DNA of 64,000 bases from an uncultured Erythrobacter sp. GTDB lineage: Bacteria; Pseudomonadota; Alphaproteobacteria; Sphingomonadales; Sphingomonadaceae. The notes beneath the pieces are model-generated. The model ran no database searches. It saw only the letters and a list, made by a program, of their open reading frames with translations, and had not been told where the DNA came from. Position numbers and translations under genes: made by a program. The stretch covers positions 1,712,861 through 1,776,860 of the forward strand of contig CANLZI010000001.1 in the NCBI GenBank assembly GCA_947495555.1, read 5' to 3'. This document shows, in pieces, positions 19,469-28,158 of this stretch (its first letter is position 1; the number at the start of each line of letters is the position of its first letter).

Positions 19469-21931
19469 TTACAATGCGCAAGCGGTTCCGTCTGGCACTG
19501 TTTCTCGTGTGACCGATGCAATCTGGATCGTCATGTCCTGCTGCGGTTGCAACGCGATCGCCGATCCACCTTCGGGAGCGCACGCGCTGGTAACCAGCAA
19601 TTCGCGCCACCCCTTGCCCGCTGCAATCGAGAGCGCCTGCGTAATATCAATGGTCGAGCGCGGTCCTTTCGATGCCGTTCCAACATGCAGCAGAACGGGT
19701 GCCAGTGGCCGCTCGTCCAGCTTGAACATGATCCGGAACGCTGCCGTGCTGTCGATTTCGCTCGCCAAGGCCAGCGTTGCGCCGCCAGCGATGGTCGCCT
19801 CACGCGCATCTTCCTGAGCATTGCGGTCGATCCCGCGCGCGCTCACGCCATTGGCTGCACCGCGCAGCTGGTCCAGCTTGGCCAAATTGCCTTCGGTGCT
19901 GATCGCCAGCGCGCTCACGCCGCTGCCCAAACGTCCGGCGCTGAACATCACCGATGCATCGCTTGCGTTCAGCGGGCCACATTCCTCGCTCAAGTCCGCC
20001 AGTGCGCTCGTGTCAGCCAGATCGCGGCCATAGCCGAATGGGAACAAGGCACCTTCTGGTCCATTGAGAGGCTCGCCTTCGCATGATGCCGGCCAGCTGA
20101 AGGAAAGCTTGCCGCTGGCTGCAACCCGTCCGGTCAGGACATCGCCAACGCCAGCGCCTTCGCTACCTGGAAGCCATGCGGCGACAAAGGCATCGGAGGC
20201 GTTGAGCTCTCGGTTCATCCACATAGGGCGGCCCGACAGAAACACCGCGACAGCAGTAATATTGTCTTGCTGGAATTGGCGCAGAAGGTTCAGCCCTTCT
20301 TCATCGCGGAACACCAGATCGGATTGGTCGCCAACAAATTCGGCATAGGGACGCTCTCCAAACACCACCACGGCAACGTCTGGTTTGTCCGCATAGGAAC
20401 CGTCGGCAGAGAGGGTGGCGCTGCCGCCATTGGCTTCAACACCTTCGCGGATGCCGTCCCAAATGGTCGAGGTTTTGGGGAACAGCGTGGCGTTGCTTTC
20501 GGTCATGCCTTGCCATTCCAACGTCCAACCGCCCGAAGCGATACCCACGTGATCAGCCGCAGGCCCCGCCACCAACACATTGGAACCAGGAGCCAATGGC
20601 AAAACGCCATCATTCTTCAGCACCACTTGCGAGCGCGCCACAGCCTCGCGCGCCAAGGCGCGATGCTCGGGCGATGCCAGCAAGTCATAGCGGCCGGCAA
20701 AGCCACGCTCGGATGGACGCTTGGCATCAGGGCCCAGCAGGCCAGCGCGATATTTGACGCGCAAGATACGGGTCACAGCCTCGTCCAGCCGCGCCATCGG
20801 GATTGTGCCGTCGGCAACCTGCGCAATTAAAGAAGCCATCAAGGGCTTCCAATCATCAGGCACCATATAAATGTCGAGACCTGCCATCAGCGACTGCGGG
20901 CAATCGGTAACTTCGCATCCCTTGATCTGTCCGTGGCCATTCCAATCGCCCACAACCAGGCCATCAAAGCCCATATCGCCGCGCAAAACGTCGGTCAGCA
21001 GCGCCTTGTTGCCGTGCATCTTGCGGCCATTGATCGAGTTGAAGCTGGCCATGATCGATTCAACACCAGCGGCAATAGCGGCCGGATAAGGGCGACCGTG
21101 CAGATCGATCAAAGCGTCAATGTCGCCATTGACGTCGCCCTGATCGACACCGCGTTCGGTCCCGCCATCGCCAAAGAAGTGCTTGGCTGTTGCGATGACT
21201 TTGCCATCACCCAGATAATTTTCGCTGCCCGGTGTGCCTTGCTGGCCTTCAACCAGCGCTGCACCCAGCGCGGCGACTAGATCGGGATTTTCTGAATAGC
21301 TTTCATAGGTGCGGCCCCAGCGATCATCGCGCGCCACTGCAACCGTCGGAGAGAAGTTCCAGTCAATCCCTGTCACTTCGATCTCAAGCGCGGTCGCAGC
21401 GCCAATCCGACGCACCAGATCGGCATCGCCTGTCGCACCCAAAGCGATATTGTGCGGAAACAAGGTTGCGCCCACAATATTGGAATGTCCGTGCACCGCA
21501 TCTGTGCCCCACATTACGGGGATCGCAGGTTCGCCATTGGGCAGGGGCTTAACCGATGCATCATACATCTCGTCAGCCAATCGCAGCCATTCAGAAGCAG
21601 GCGCGAACTCGTCACCATAGGGGCCGCCATTGCCGCCATTGAGATAGCTGCCGAACCGATACTTTTCCATATCTTCAGCAGTGAAGGAATTGATCTGCGG
21701 CTGGATCAATTGACCGACCTTGCGCTCAACACTCATCCGGGAAACCAGTGATGCGACAAAGGCATCTTCTGAGCTGATGGGAGAAGCCGCAACCTGCGCT
21801 GTCTGATCATCCGTCGCGGCAGCAACATTCGCGTCATTGACCGAAGCGGGTCCCGACTGCGCACCAGTATAAGCCGCAGAGCAACCGGTCAGCCCCAATA
21901 GTGTCGCCGCAAGCAAGCAAGACGCCCGCAT
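19469..21931 (-). CDS. Glycoside hydrolase family 3 beta-glucosidase/glucan glucohydrolase, lipoprotein
   Basis: 820 residues. Signal peptide with lipobox LLGLTGC (Cys17). The GH3 barrel carries MWGTDAVHGH (140-149), the AKHFFGDGGTERGVDQGD loop and the nucleophile Asp329 in VVGDWNGHG. The alpha/beta sandwich domain and a C-terminal beta domain (about 170 residues) follow, an arrangement seen in ExoP-like exo-1,3/1,4-beta-glucanases. It probably cleaves glucose from laminari-oligosaccharides outside the cytoplasm. A LacI-type palindrome lies 54 bases upstream of its start. Confidence 0.93.
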   Translation of the reverse strand: MRASCLLAATLLGLTGCSAAYTGAQSGPASVNDANVAAATDDQTAQVAASPISSEDAFVASLVSRMSVERKVGQLIQPQINSFTAEDMEKYRFGSYLNGGNGGPYGDEFAPASEWLRLADEMYDASVKPLPNGEPAIPVMWGTDAVHGHSNIVGATLFPHNIALGATGDADLVRRIGAATALEIEVTGIDWNFSPTVAVARDDRWGRTYESYSENPDLVAALGAALVEGQQGTPGSENYLGDGKVIATAKHFFGDGGTERGVDQGDVNGDIDALIDLHGRPYPAAIAAGVESIMASFNSINGRKMHGNKALLTDVLRGDMGFDGLVVGDWNGHGQIKGCEVTDCPQSLMAGLDIYMVPDDWKPLMASLIAQVADGTIPMARLDEAVTRILRVKYRAGLLGPDAKRPSERGFAGRYDLLASPEHRALAREAVARSQVVLKNDGVLPLAPGSNVLVAGPAADHVGIASGGWTLEWQGMTESNATLFPKTSTIWDGIREGVEANGGSATLSADGSYADKPDVAVVVFGERPYAEFVGDQSDLVFRDEEGLNLLRQFQQDNITAVAVFLSGRPMWMNRELNASDAFVAAWLPGSEGAGVGDVLTGRVAASGKLSFSWPASCEGEPLNGPEGALFPFGYGRDLADTSALADLSEECGPLNASDASVMFSAGRLGSGVSALAISTEGNLAKLDQLRGAANGVSARGIDRNAQEDAREATIAGGATLALASEIDSTAAFRIMFKLDERPLAPVLLHVGTASKGPRSTIDITQALSIAAGKGWRELLVTSACAPEGGSAIALQPQQDMTIQIASVTRETVPDGTACAL

Positions 21932-21984
21932 GATAATCCCCTCTCAGTCCAATCGGTTCCCTATTACGCCCTTGTTGGGCTTAA

Positions 21985-21998
21985 TGAGAACGTTCCCA
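21985..21998. promoter_or_regulatory. Probable LacI-family operator upstream of GH3
   Basis: Palindrome TGAGAACGTTCCCA (6 of 7 pairs match) with the central GAACGTTC typical of LacI-family sites. It shares the AACGTTC core with the site at 28160 upstream of the TonB receptor, so the locus LacI protein may control both promoters. Confidence 0.6.
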
Positions 21999-22039
21999 AT
22001 CTTTCTTGAGTGGCATGTGACTGCGGCAAAATCAAGCGC

Positions 22040-23248
22040 CTATTTGCGCTCTACCAAGCTCAACAGGATCAACCCTGCCGCTACGGCAAGAACGGCCAAG
22101 GCGATGAAAAGCGCACCAAATCCAAACACAGGCACCAGTGCCAGCGTCAGCCAAGGCATAATCAGCGATGGCGTGGTGTTGGTGAGGTTGAACATGCCCA
22201 GATCGCGGCCCCGGTTCTGAGGCTTGGGCAAAACACGCAAGGTTTGGCTGGAATGCAGCGCCAAAAAGACGCTGGAGGCCAAACCAAACACTACATATCC
22301 GGCGATCGCCAGGCTGAGATCTTGTGCCGCAGCCATAATCAGCAGTCCAAGGGCAATGCCCATTGCGCCAAACAGCAAGGGCAAAATGGGCCGCTGATGA
22401 AGGTCCGACCAGCGCCCCAACCAGAGGGCTAATGGCACCCCCGCAAGTAAGACCGCTCCGAACAAGATGGCGGTGTCATTGTCCTTGAAGGCACCATCGA
22501 TCGAGCGGAACCAGAACAATAGATAGGCGAAAAGGGCCGCCTCTGCGATCTGGATCAGCAACCGGGCGATCCACATGCGAGCAACGGCAGAACGGGTTTG
22601 CAGAAAGGGTCGAACGGCCGCTTGGGCTTCCTGCACGGGTCGCGTAAGCTCTGGCATAGGGCGTGCCCGGCCAAACATAACCACCGGCAGCACCAAGGCT
22701 GCCACAATCAGGGCAACCAATTCCAGCCGAGCATCGGGACCGGCCAGGCCAGGGATGGTGACAAAGGCGCCGGTCATCGCGCCCATGGCAGGGCTGAAGG
22801 AAAGCAGCCCGCCCAAAATTCCCTTTTGCGCGTCAGGCACACAGTCTCCACCCCATGCGGCCAGCGGAGCGAGCATCATATTGAGCATACATTGCCAGGC
22901 GCAGATCAGAACAATCAGTGCCACGGGTTCGTTGACTTCGCGTGACAAGATCAGCAGCGCGGATGACCCGGCCAATCCCGCCACAATCCAGCCACGGCGG
23001 CTCTTGGTCAGATCGCTCAGCCAGCCAAATGCCACATTGGCCAAGCTGGCAAAGATGGCTCCGGCAAACGCTATGTAGGCCAGCAATTGGACATCTTGCA
23101 TCCCGCTCATGTCGGTGACTTTGAGCGGCAACAGGATCGTCAGAAATGGTACATAGGCCGCCGCGCCGCCCGCAACCGCCAGAGCGTAAAGCAGCATAAA
23201 GCGCCATGATTGCAGCGCGCTGTGAGGATTATCGTCAGGCGCTGACAT
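22040..23248 (-). CDS. Major facilitator superfamily transporter of the glucan locus
   Basis: 402 residues from the ATG at 23248, with about 12 transmembrane segments and the MFS loop-2/3 motif GWLSDLTKSRRGW. MFS carriers of this kind sit with LacI regulators in sugar-use loci of marine Alphaproteobacteria and Gammaproteobacteria; the likely cargo is an oligosaccharide or glucose. The start overlaps the lacI-type gene by 14 bases, so the two are co-transcribed. A longer frame to 23335 would add a charged, non-conserved N-terminus and is not used. Confidence 0.85.
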   Translation of the reverse strand: MSAPDDNPHSALQSWRFMLLYALAVAGGAAAYVPFLTILLPLKVTDMSGMQDVQLLAYIAFAGAIFASLANVAFGWLSDLTKSRRGWIVAGLAGSSALLILSREVNEPVALIVLICAWQCMLNMMLAPLAAWGGDCVPDAQKGILGGLLSFSPAMGAMTGAFVTIPGLAGPDARLELVALIVAALVLPVVMFGRARPMPELTRPVQEAQAAVRPFLQTRSAVARMWIARLLIQIAEAALFAYLLFWFRSIDGAFKDNDTAILFGAVLLAGVPLALWLGRWSDLHQRPILPLLFGAMGIALGLLIMAAAQDLSLAIAGYVVFGLASSVFLALHSSQTLRVLPKPQNRGRDLGMFNLTNTTPSLIMPWLTLALVPVFGFGALFIALAVLAVAAGLILLSLVERK

Positions 23249-24296
23249 CAACCCGCGGACTGGCGGTGGAGCCTCTTTCCTGCAAGCTGCCAGAAACCAC
23301 CACCGGAGTATCCGGCAATTCTTCGCCATTGGCATTGATCAGCATACGCACCGCGGTGGAGATCGTTTCGGCAATCGGTTGATCGATTGCGGTCAGCGCC
23401 GGATCGGTAAAGCGCACGATTGGCGTGTTGTCGAAACTGATCAAAGACAGCTCGCGCGGCACCGACAGCCCCATGGCTCGGGCGGTTTCCAGCGTTGCCA
23501 ATGTCATCTGATCGCTGCTGGCAATGATCGCAGTCGGGCGGTCGTCGAGACGCAGCAATTTGCGCGCCGCCTCGGCCCCCGATTGGAAGCCAAAATCGCC
23601 GCGCCCGCACAGATTGTGGGTGTCCAATCCGCGCGCCGCCATCGCTTTTTGCCAGCCATCGATACGCCAGCCACTCAAGCTGTAGTCCGATGGCCCAGCG
23701 ATAAATCCGATCCTTTTGTGGCCAAGCTCCAACAAATGGTCGGTCGCCAATTTGGCCGAGCCCTCATCGTCCATCGTCATGGCGATGCCAGGGCCTTCTT
23801 CTTTCGATCCAATCCGCGCAAAAGGAATATCCAGTTTGGCCAGCAAATTGGTGATCAGCGGATTTTCCGAGTGCGGCGGGGTCAGCACCACGCCATCGGG
23901 TTGTAACGCCGCGACCGCTGCGCCCAATTCGCGTTCGACATGATCGTTATGCGTGTCCACCAGTTCGACCATCATGCGGTAGCCAAATTCAGCGCAGGTC
24001 AGCATCCCGCCCAGCAACATTTGGTCGACCCAGTCGGTGCCCTGCCGGGCGCGCCAATCGGCAATGGTTCTTTCGCGGTCATTGAGCGCAAGGATCAGAT
24101 ATGATCGAGAGCCGCTCATCCGCTGGGCTGCGATCGAGGGCACATACCCCAGCCGATCGATCGATTCCTGCACGCGGGCCTTCATCGCCTCGCGCACATT
24201 CGGCTCATTATTGATGACGCGGCTCACCGTCTGCAAGGAAACCCCTGCATCAGCCGCTACATGCTTGATGGTGACCGATTGCCGCCGCCTAGCCAT
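23235..24296 (-). CDS. LacI family transcriptional regulator
   Basis: 353 residues. The N-terminal helix-turn-helix (TIKHVAADAGVSLQTVSRVIN) and hinge (RLGYVPSIAAQRM) are followed by a periplasmic-binding-protein-like sugar sensor domain (GFIAGP, IIASSDQMTLATLE, LISFDNTP). It is encoded between GH16 and MFS genes and probably represses the glucan locus until a sugar ligand binds. Candidate operators are at 21985, 28135 and 28160. Confidence 0.93.
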   Translation of the reverse strand: MARRRQSVTIKHVAADAGVSLQTVSRVINNEPNVREAMKARVQESIDRLGYVPSIAAQRMSGSRSYLILALNDRERTIADWRARQGTDWVDQMLLGGMLTCAEFGYRMMVELVDTHNDHVERELGAAVAALQPDGVVLTPPHSENPLITNLLAKLDIPFARIGSKEEGPGIAMTMDDEGSAKLATDHLLELGHKRIGFIAGPSDYSLSGWRIDGWQKAMAARGLDTHNLCGRGDFGFQSGAEAARKLLRLDDRPTAIIASSDQMTLATLETARAMGLSVPRELSLISFDNTPIVRFTDPALTAIDQPIAETISTAVRMLINANGEELPDTPVVVSGSLQERGSTASPRVDVSA

Positions 24297-24302
24297 GTCG
24301 CG

Positions 24303-25205
24303 TCACTCCTCTACCAGTTGGTAAACGCGAACGTGATCAATTTCCATGCGCTGCGGCAATGCGCTTTCGTCAATCCCTTTGCGCCCACCCCAATCGCCGC
24401 CAATCGCAACATTTAGAATCAGATACATTGGTTCATCAAACGGCCAGCGGGATTTGCCTGATCGGAGCTTCCGAAATGCGAACTTGGGTGCGTCATCTAC
24501 GCCAAAGATAAGACCGTCGGGTGTCCACAACAATTGATATCGGTGGAACTGCGTGCAAGCAGTGTCAAGGTTGTGGCTCGTCGTCTTTTGAGTGCCGCGT
24601 CCAAAATTGAAGGCTTTGGTGTGAACCGAATGGTGGATCACCATTGGGTCATAGCCAACATGCTCCATAATATCGATTTCGCCGCCATCAGGCCACACGA
24701 CATCAGGATCCTCTGGCAGCATCCAGATTGCCGGCCATGTACCCCGTCCGCATGGCAGTTTAGCGCGAATCTCGTAGAAGCCATATGTCCATGCTGCCTT
24801 GCCTTGAGTAAGCAAGCGGACAGAGCTGTACTCTTGACCACCGTAGTCGCTCTCGGATTCGAGGTTGGCGCCATCATGGCGCGCCTCAATAATCAGCCTT
24901 CCGTTCTCTACCCTTGCATTTTCAGATCGATTGGCCGCGTAATATTGTAGCTCATTATTAAACCACCCTTGGGCATTGCGATGGCGGTCATAATTCCATT
25001 TGGACGGATCGGGCTTGTTGCCGGCGTTGAATTCATCGGCAAACACAAGATCATATCCCGGCGGCGCACGATGTGGCATTGAAACTGGCGCAGTGGTATC
25101 AGTTGGGGGTGGTGCAGCCGAGGCTTCTGAAGCCTGTTTCCCTGAAGCAGTCACCGCTCCTGCCTGAGCTGCAGCAGCAATTAAGACAAGAAGCATATCA
25201 AACAT
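24303..25205 (-). CDS. Glycoside hydrolase family 16 endo-beta-1,3-glucanase (laminarinase-like)
   Basis: 300 residues with a signal peptide (MLLVLIAAAAQAGA) and an Ala/Pro/Thr-rich linker to about residue 45. The GH16 domain begins at DLVFADEFN. The active site GEIDIMEHVG has nucleophile Glu176 and acid/base Glu181 in the ExDxxE arrangement with the extra methionine typical of laminarinases. Conserved RGTWPAIWMLP and NVAIGGDWGG are present. It would cut laminarin or a similar beta-1,3-glucan outside the cell into pieces for the TonB receptor. Confidence 0.93.
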   Translation of the reverse strand: MFDMLLVLIAAAAQAGAVTASGKQASEASAAPPPTDTTAPVSMPHRAPPGYDLVFADEFNAGNKPDPSKWNYDRHRNAQGWFNNELQYYAANRSENARVENGRLIIEARHDGANLESESDYGGQEYSSVRLLTQGKAAWTYGFYEIRAKLPCGRGTWPAIWMLPEDPDVVWPDGGEIDIMEHVGYDPMVIHHSVHTKAFNFGRGTQKTTSHNLDTACTQFHRYQLLWTPDGLIFGVDDAPKFAFRKLRSGKSRWPFDEPMYLILNVAIGGDWGGRKGIDESALPQRMEIDHVRVYQLVEE

Positions 25206-25238
25206 GCGATCAACCTAGTTGCACAGACCTGATAAAGG

Positions 25239-25266
25239 AAGGGCGACAAGTTTCCTTGTCGCCCTT
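25239..25266 (-). terminator. Hairpin between TonB receptor and GH16 genes
   Basis: Perfect 12-base stem AAGGGCGACAAG / CTTGTCGCCCTT with a TTTC loop, 17 bases after the receptor stop; on the minus strand it is followed by TTCCTTTATC. It could end most receptor transcripts or protect their 3' end, allowing more receptor than GH16 mRNA. Confidence 0.65.
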
Positions 25267-25283
25267 ATTCTCTTAAGACAGTC

Positions 25284-28091
25284 CTAGAACTGGACCCGCA
25301 CTCGGGCTCCGAAAGTGCGCGGCCGAGTAAAGAAGCGCGTATTATCAAATTGAGTGATAATGATAGCCGCTTCTTTCTGCTTATTGGTAACATTGTTAGC
25401 ATACACTTCAAATCGCAGCTTGCCTTCGTCACCATGGGTGTATCCAGCTCCCAGATCGAAGGTCCAATATCCGGTAACGACATCGTTGAGACGCTCTTCC
25501 GCATCATCGTCCGGATTGAAATCGATCGAGTTAAAGATCGACTGGAAAGTCGAAGAGCGATAGCCAGCCGAGATAACCCAGTCGAGCGAGCCGGATTCCA
25601 CTTCAATGTTCTGCGACAGCGAAGTGTTTAGCTGCCAGCGCGGCGTACGCGGCATCCGGTTGCCGGTTATCGGGCGCAGCACAGCGTTTACTGCATCCAC
25701 GTCTGACTGATAGCGGAAGTCAGGAATGTCGATAGAATCCTTGATTTTCGCCTCGAGCCAAAGCGCATTGAAGTCCCAATTCAACCCAGCGGGCAGGTCT
25801 AGTCCGCCCTCCACGTTGATCCCGTAAATTTCCGAATCGGCAGCATTGAAATTATAGCCAACAACGAGCTGCCCCGATGTCCCTTCCGGAAGTGGAACCG
25901 TATTGCCCAGCGCCGTCTCGAAACTCACGATCGTGTCAACGGCGACCAAAGCACTGAAGGCTTGGTCTTTGTAGTCATTGTAGAAGGCCGAGCCATTCAA
26001 CTTGGCCCTCACGTCCCCAATAAAGAACTCATTCTTAGAACCTAGCTCATAAAGGACAACATTCTCGGTGTCAGTCGTAGGCACGAAGCCATTGCTGCCA
26101 AGGTTGTCGTTGAACGTTCCTGACTTGTGACCACTAGCAACCAATGCGTAAATAAGATTGTCTGGACTGATGTCATATTCAACACGCAAACGCCAATCGA
26201 CGAAATTGTCTGCAATTGCGCCATCCTGCTCGAAGATCTGACCCTCAAAGGGCAACGCATATGTAAACACGCCCGGATTGCCCGGGAAAAAGCCACCCGC
26301 CCAATTTGGATCGGCCGTAAATCCATTACACGTCCAGAAATCTCCGGTAATGGTATCGATACAAGGTGTGGTAAGAGTCGCCCCGTCGCCGTTAGGCGGG
26401 TTAGGGTTTGTATAAAAGGTTTGCGGGCCATTCAGTAGAATGTCATCGACATTGTCTCGTAGGCCGAATTGCGCAACACCATTGAGCCAGAAATCAAATA
26501 TCTCCTGGGTTGTAATAGTACCGTCGCCATCGATGTCGCCGTTGAAAATGGTACGATCAAATGCAGCAAACTCAAAGCCTTCTGTGCCGTAACGAGCACC
26601 ACCACAGCAGTTGAAATTGCCGTCACCCAAGGCGAGGCCATAGCGAACCGCGACACCTTGACGACTCTTCTCATCATCGGTGTAACGGATACCAGCGGTT
26701 ACGCGAAATTTGTCGCTAAGCTCCCAAGTGGCGTCGCCATAAAGCGCCCAACTTTCCGCATCGACATCTGGCATAACGAACTCAACGCCCTGGAAGAAAA
26801 GACCGCGATCACCCGTCGAGCCAAGAAACGATCGCTGGTCTTCCTTGAAGTACATCCCACCAAGTGACCAGATGAATGGGCCATCCGAGTTAAAGATGCG
26901 CAGTTCGTTGAAATAGCTTTCTGAATCCGTGATTGACTGGAATCGAGACCAGTTGTCGAACACTTCATTCAAGACAGTTTGCGGGTCAACCAACGGCTGA
27001 CTGCCATCGGGAAGAGGGGCTGCCAGTACATCTTCGCGTGTAGCCAGATTGTCGAGCACGCCGGGATAGAACGGCGTGAGCGGAGTGGTCGCATCATAAT
27101 CCGCCACCAGATCTCGATAACTGCTGGTCAGCTCAATGGTGAATGGATCAGCTTCATACGTTACCGTTGCACGCAAGCCATAATGCTTGTTGTCCAGTAT
27201 TGGCGTGAACGCATTCGCGATAACGTCGCGTGGATCGTCAATATCACGGGGGTCAATGCCTTCGCCCAGCGGGTTGGCATAGTTGGTACCGGTGTAACCA
27301 GTGCCTTCTTCATGAATGTAATCACCAGCGAGCAAGACGGAGAGGCGATCACTCGGCTCCCACAGCAATTGCGCACGGAATGCCTTATTGTCTTCCGCTT
27401 CGGCAACATCGATGTTCTGGATCGGCCCGACATTGTTGTAGTAGCTGTCGTGCTTCAAATACATGCCTGAAAATCGAAACGCGAGGGTTTCGCCCAGCGG
27501 CACATTGATCATACCGCGGAATTCAGCGTGGTCGTAATTGCCATAGCCAACCTCAAGCTCGGCGTCCCATACGCCAAGGCCCGGCTTCCAGGAAATTGCA
27601 TTGACGGAACCCGCCATCGCATTACGCCCGCGAAGCGTGCCTTGCGGCCCTACATTCACTTCGACCCGCTCAATATCAAAGAAGGCCGAGCCAATGCCTG
27701 ACGGACGAGGTACATATACGCCGTCAAAGTGGAACGCAGCAGCGGGGTCACCCAACTCAGTGTTGTTTGACGACCCAACACCGCGAATCCAGATCTCCAC
27801 ATTGCCGCCATTGTTAGCGACCGTCAGGCCCGGCAGCTCGTCATTGAAATCAGTAATATCTTGAATGCCGCGGGCGCGCAGGTCGTCGCCCTGGAAGACA
27901 GCGGCAGTGCCGGCGTAATCTTGCAAATTTTGGACGCGGCGGTCAGCGGTGACAACAATCGCGTTGTCATCACTCTGTTCTTCTGTGGCCTGTTCGGCTT
28001 CTTGCGTTGATGCTTCCTGGGCAAAAGCAGGCTGCGCCAAAGCGACAATAGACACTCCCGCACCGAGCGCGGCAAACGTTTTCTTCATCAT
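25284..28091 (-). CDS. TonB-dependent receptor of the glucan locus
   Basis: 935 residues. Signal peptide ending AFAQEAS, TonB-box-like NAIVVTADRR (about 48-57), plug domain with RGVGSSNN and VYVPRPSG, then a 22-strand barrel ending in an aromatic residue (RVRVQF). It would import oligosaccharides across the outer membrane with TonB energy. An extracellular part near residues 495-620 carries a perfect EF-hand loop (519-530) and a few Cys residues (NCCGG, PCID, TCNG). It starts the minus-strand glucan operon and has tandem LacI-type sites upstream. Confidence 0.92.
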   Translation of the reverse strand: MMKKTFAALGAGVSIVALAQPAFAQEASTQEAEQATEEQSDDNAIVVTADRRVQNLQDYAGTAAVFQGDDLRARGIQDITDFNDELPGLTVANNGGNVEIWIRGVGSSNNTELGDPAAAFHFDGVYVPRPSGIGSAFFDIERVEVNVGPQGTLRGRNAMAGSVNAISWKPGLGVWDAELEVGYGNYDHAEFRGMINVPLGETLAFRFSGMYLKHDSYYNNVGPIQNIDVAEAEDNKAFRAQLLWEPSDRLSVLLAGDYIHEEGTGYTGTNYANPLGEGIDPRDIDDPRDVIANAFTPILDNKHYGLRATVTYEADPFTIELTSSYRDLVADYDATTPLTPFYPGVLDNLATREDVLAAPLPDGSQPLVDPQTVLNEVFDNWSRFQSITDSESYFNELRIFNSDGPFIWSLGGMYFKEDQRSFLGSTGDRGLFFQGVEFVMPDVDAESWALYGDATWELSDKFRVTAGIRYTDDEKSRQGVAVRYGLALGDGNFNCCGGARYGTEGFEFAAFDRTIFNGDIDGDGTITTQEIFDFWLNGVAQFGLRDNVDDILLNGPQTFYTNPNPPNGDGATLTTPCIDTITGDFWTCNGFTADPNWAGGFFPGNPGVFTYALPFEGQIFEQDGAIADNFVDWRLRVEYDISPDNLIYALVASGHKSGTFNDNLGSNGFVPTTDTENVVLYELGSKNEFFIGDVRAKLNGSAFYNDYKDQAFSALVAVDTIVSFETALGNTVPLPEGTSGQLVVGYNFNAADSEIYGINVEGGLDLPAGLNWDFNALWLEAKIKDSIDIPDFRYQSDVDAVNAVLRPITGNRMPRTPRWQLNTSLSQNIEVESGSLDWVISAGYRSSTFQSIFNSIDFNPDDDAEERLNDVVTGYWTFDLGAGYTHGDEGKLRFEVYANNVTNKQKEAAIIITQFDNTRFFTRPRTFGARVRVQF

Positions 28092-28134
28092 ATCCTCCCC
28101 GACATGTTAAATTATTAGTGGGAAATAGCGCAAA

Positions 28135-28150
28135 TTGTGAGCGTTCACAA
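28135..28150. promoter_or_regulatory. Probable LacI-family operator 1 upstream of the TonB receptor
   Basis: TTGTGAGCGTTCACAA is a 16-base palindrome with one mismatched pair beside the centre. It repeats, in direct orientation, the TGARCGTTCACAA of the next site, with 22 bases (about two DNA turns) between the centres, which would suit cooperative binding. Confidence 0.7.
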
Positions 28151-28158
28151 GCCCTAAA

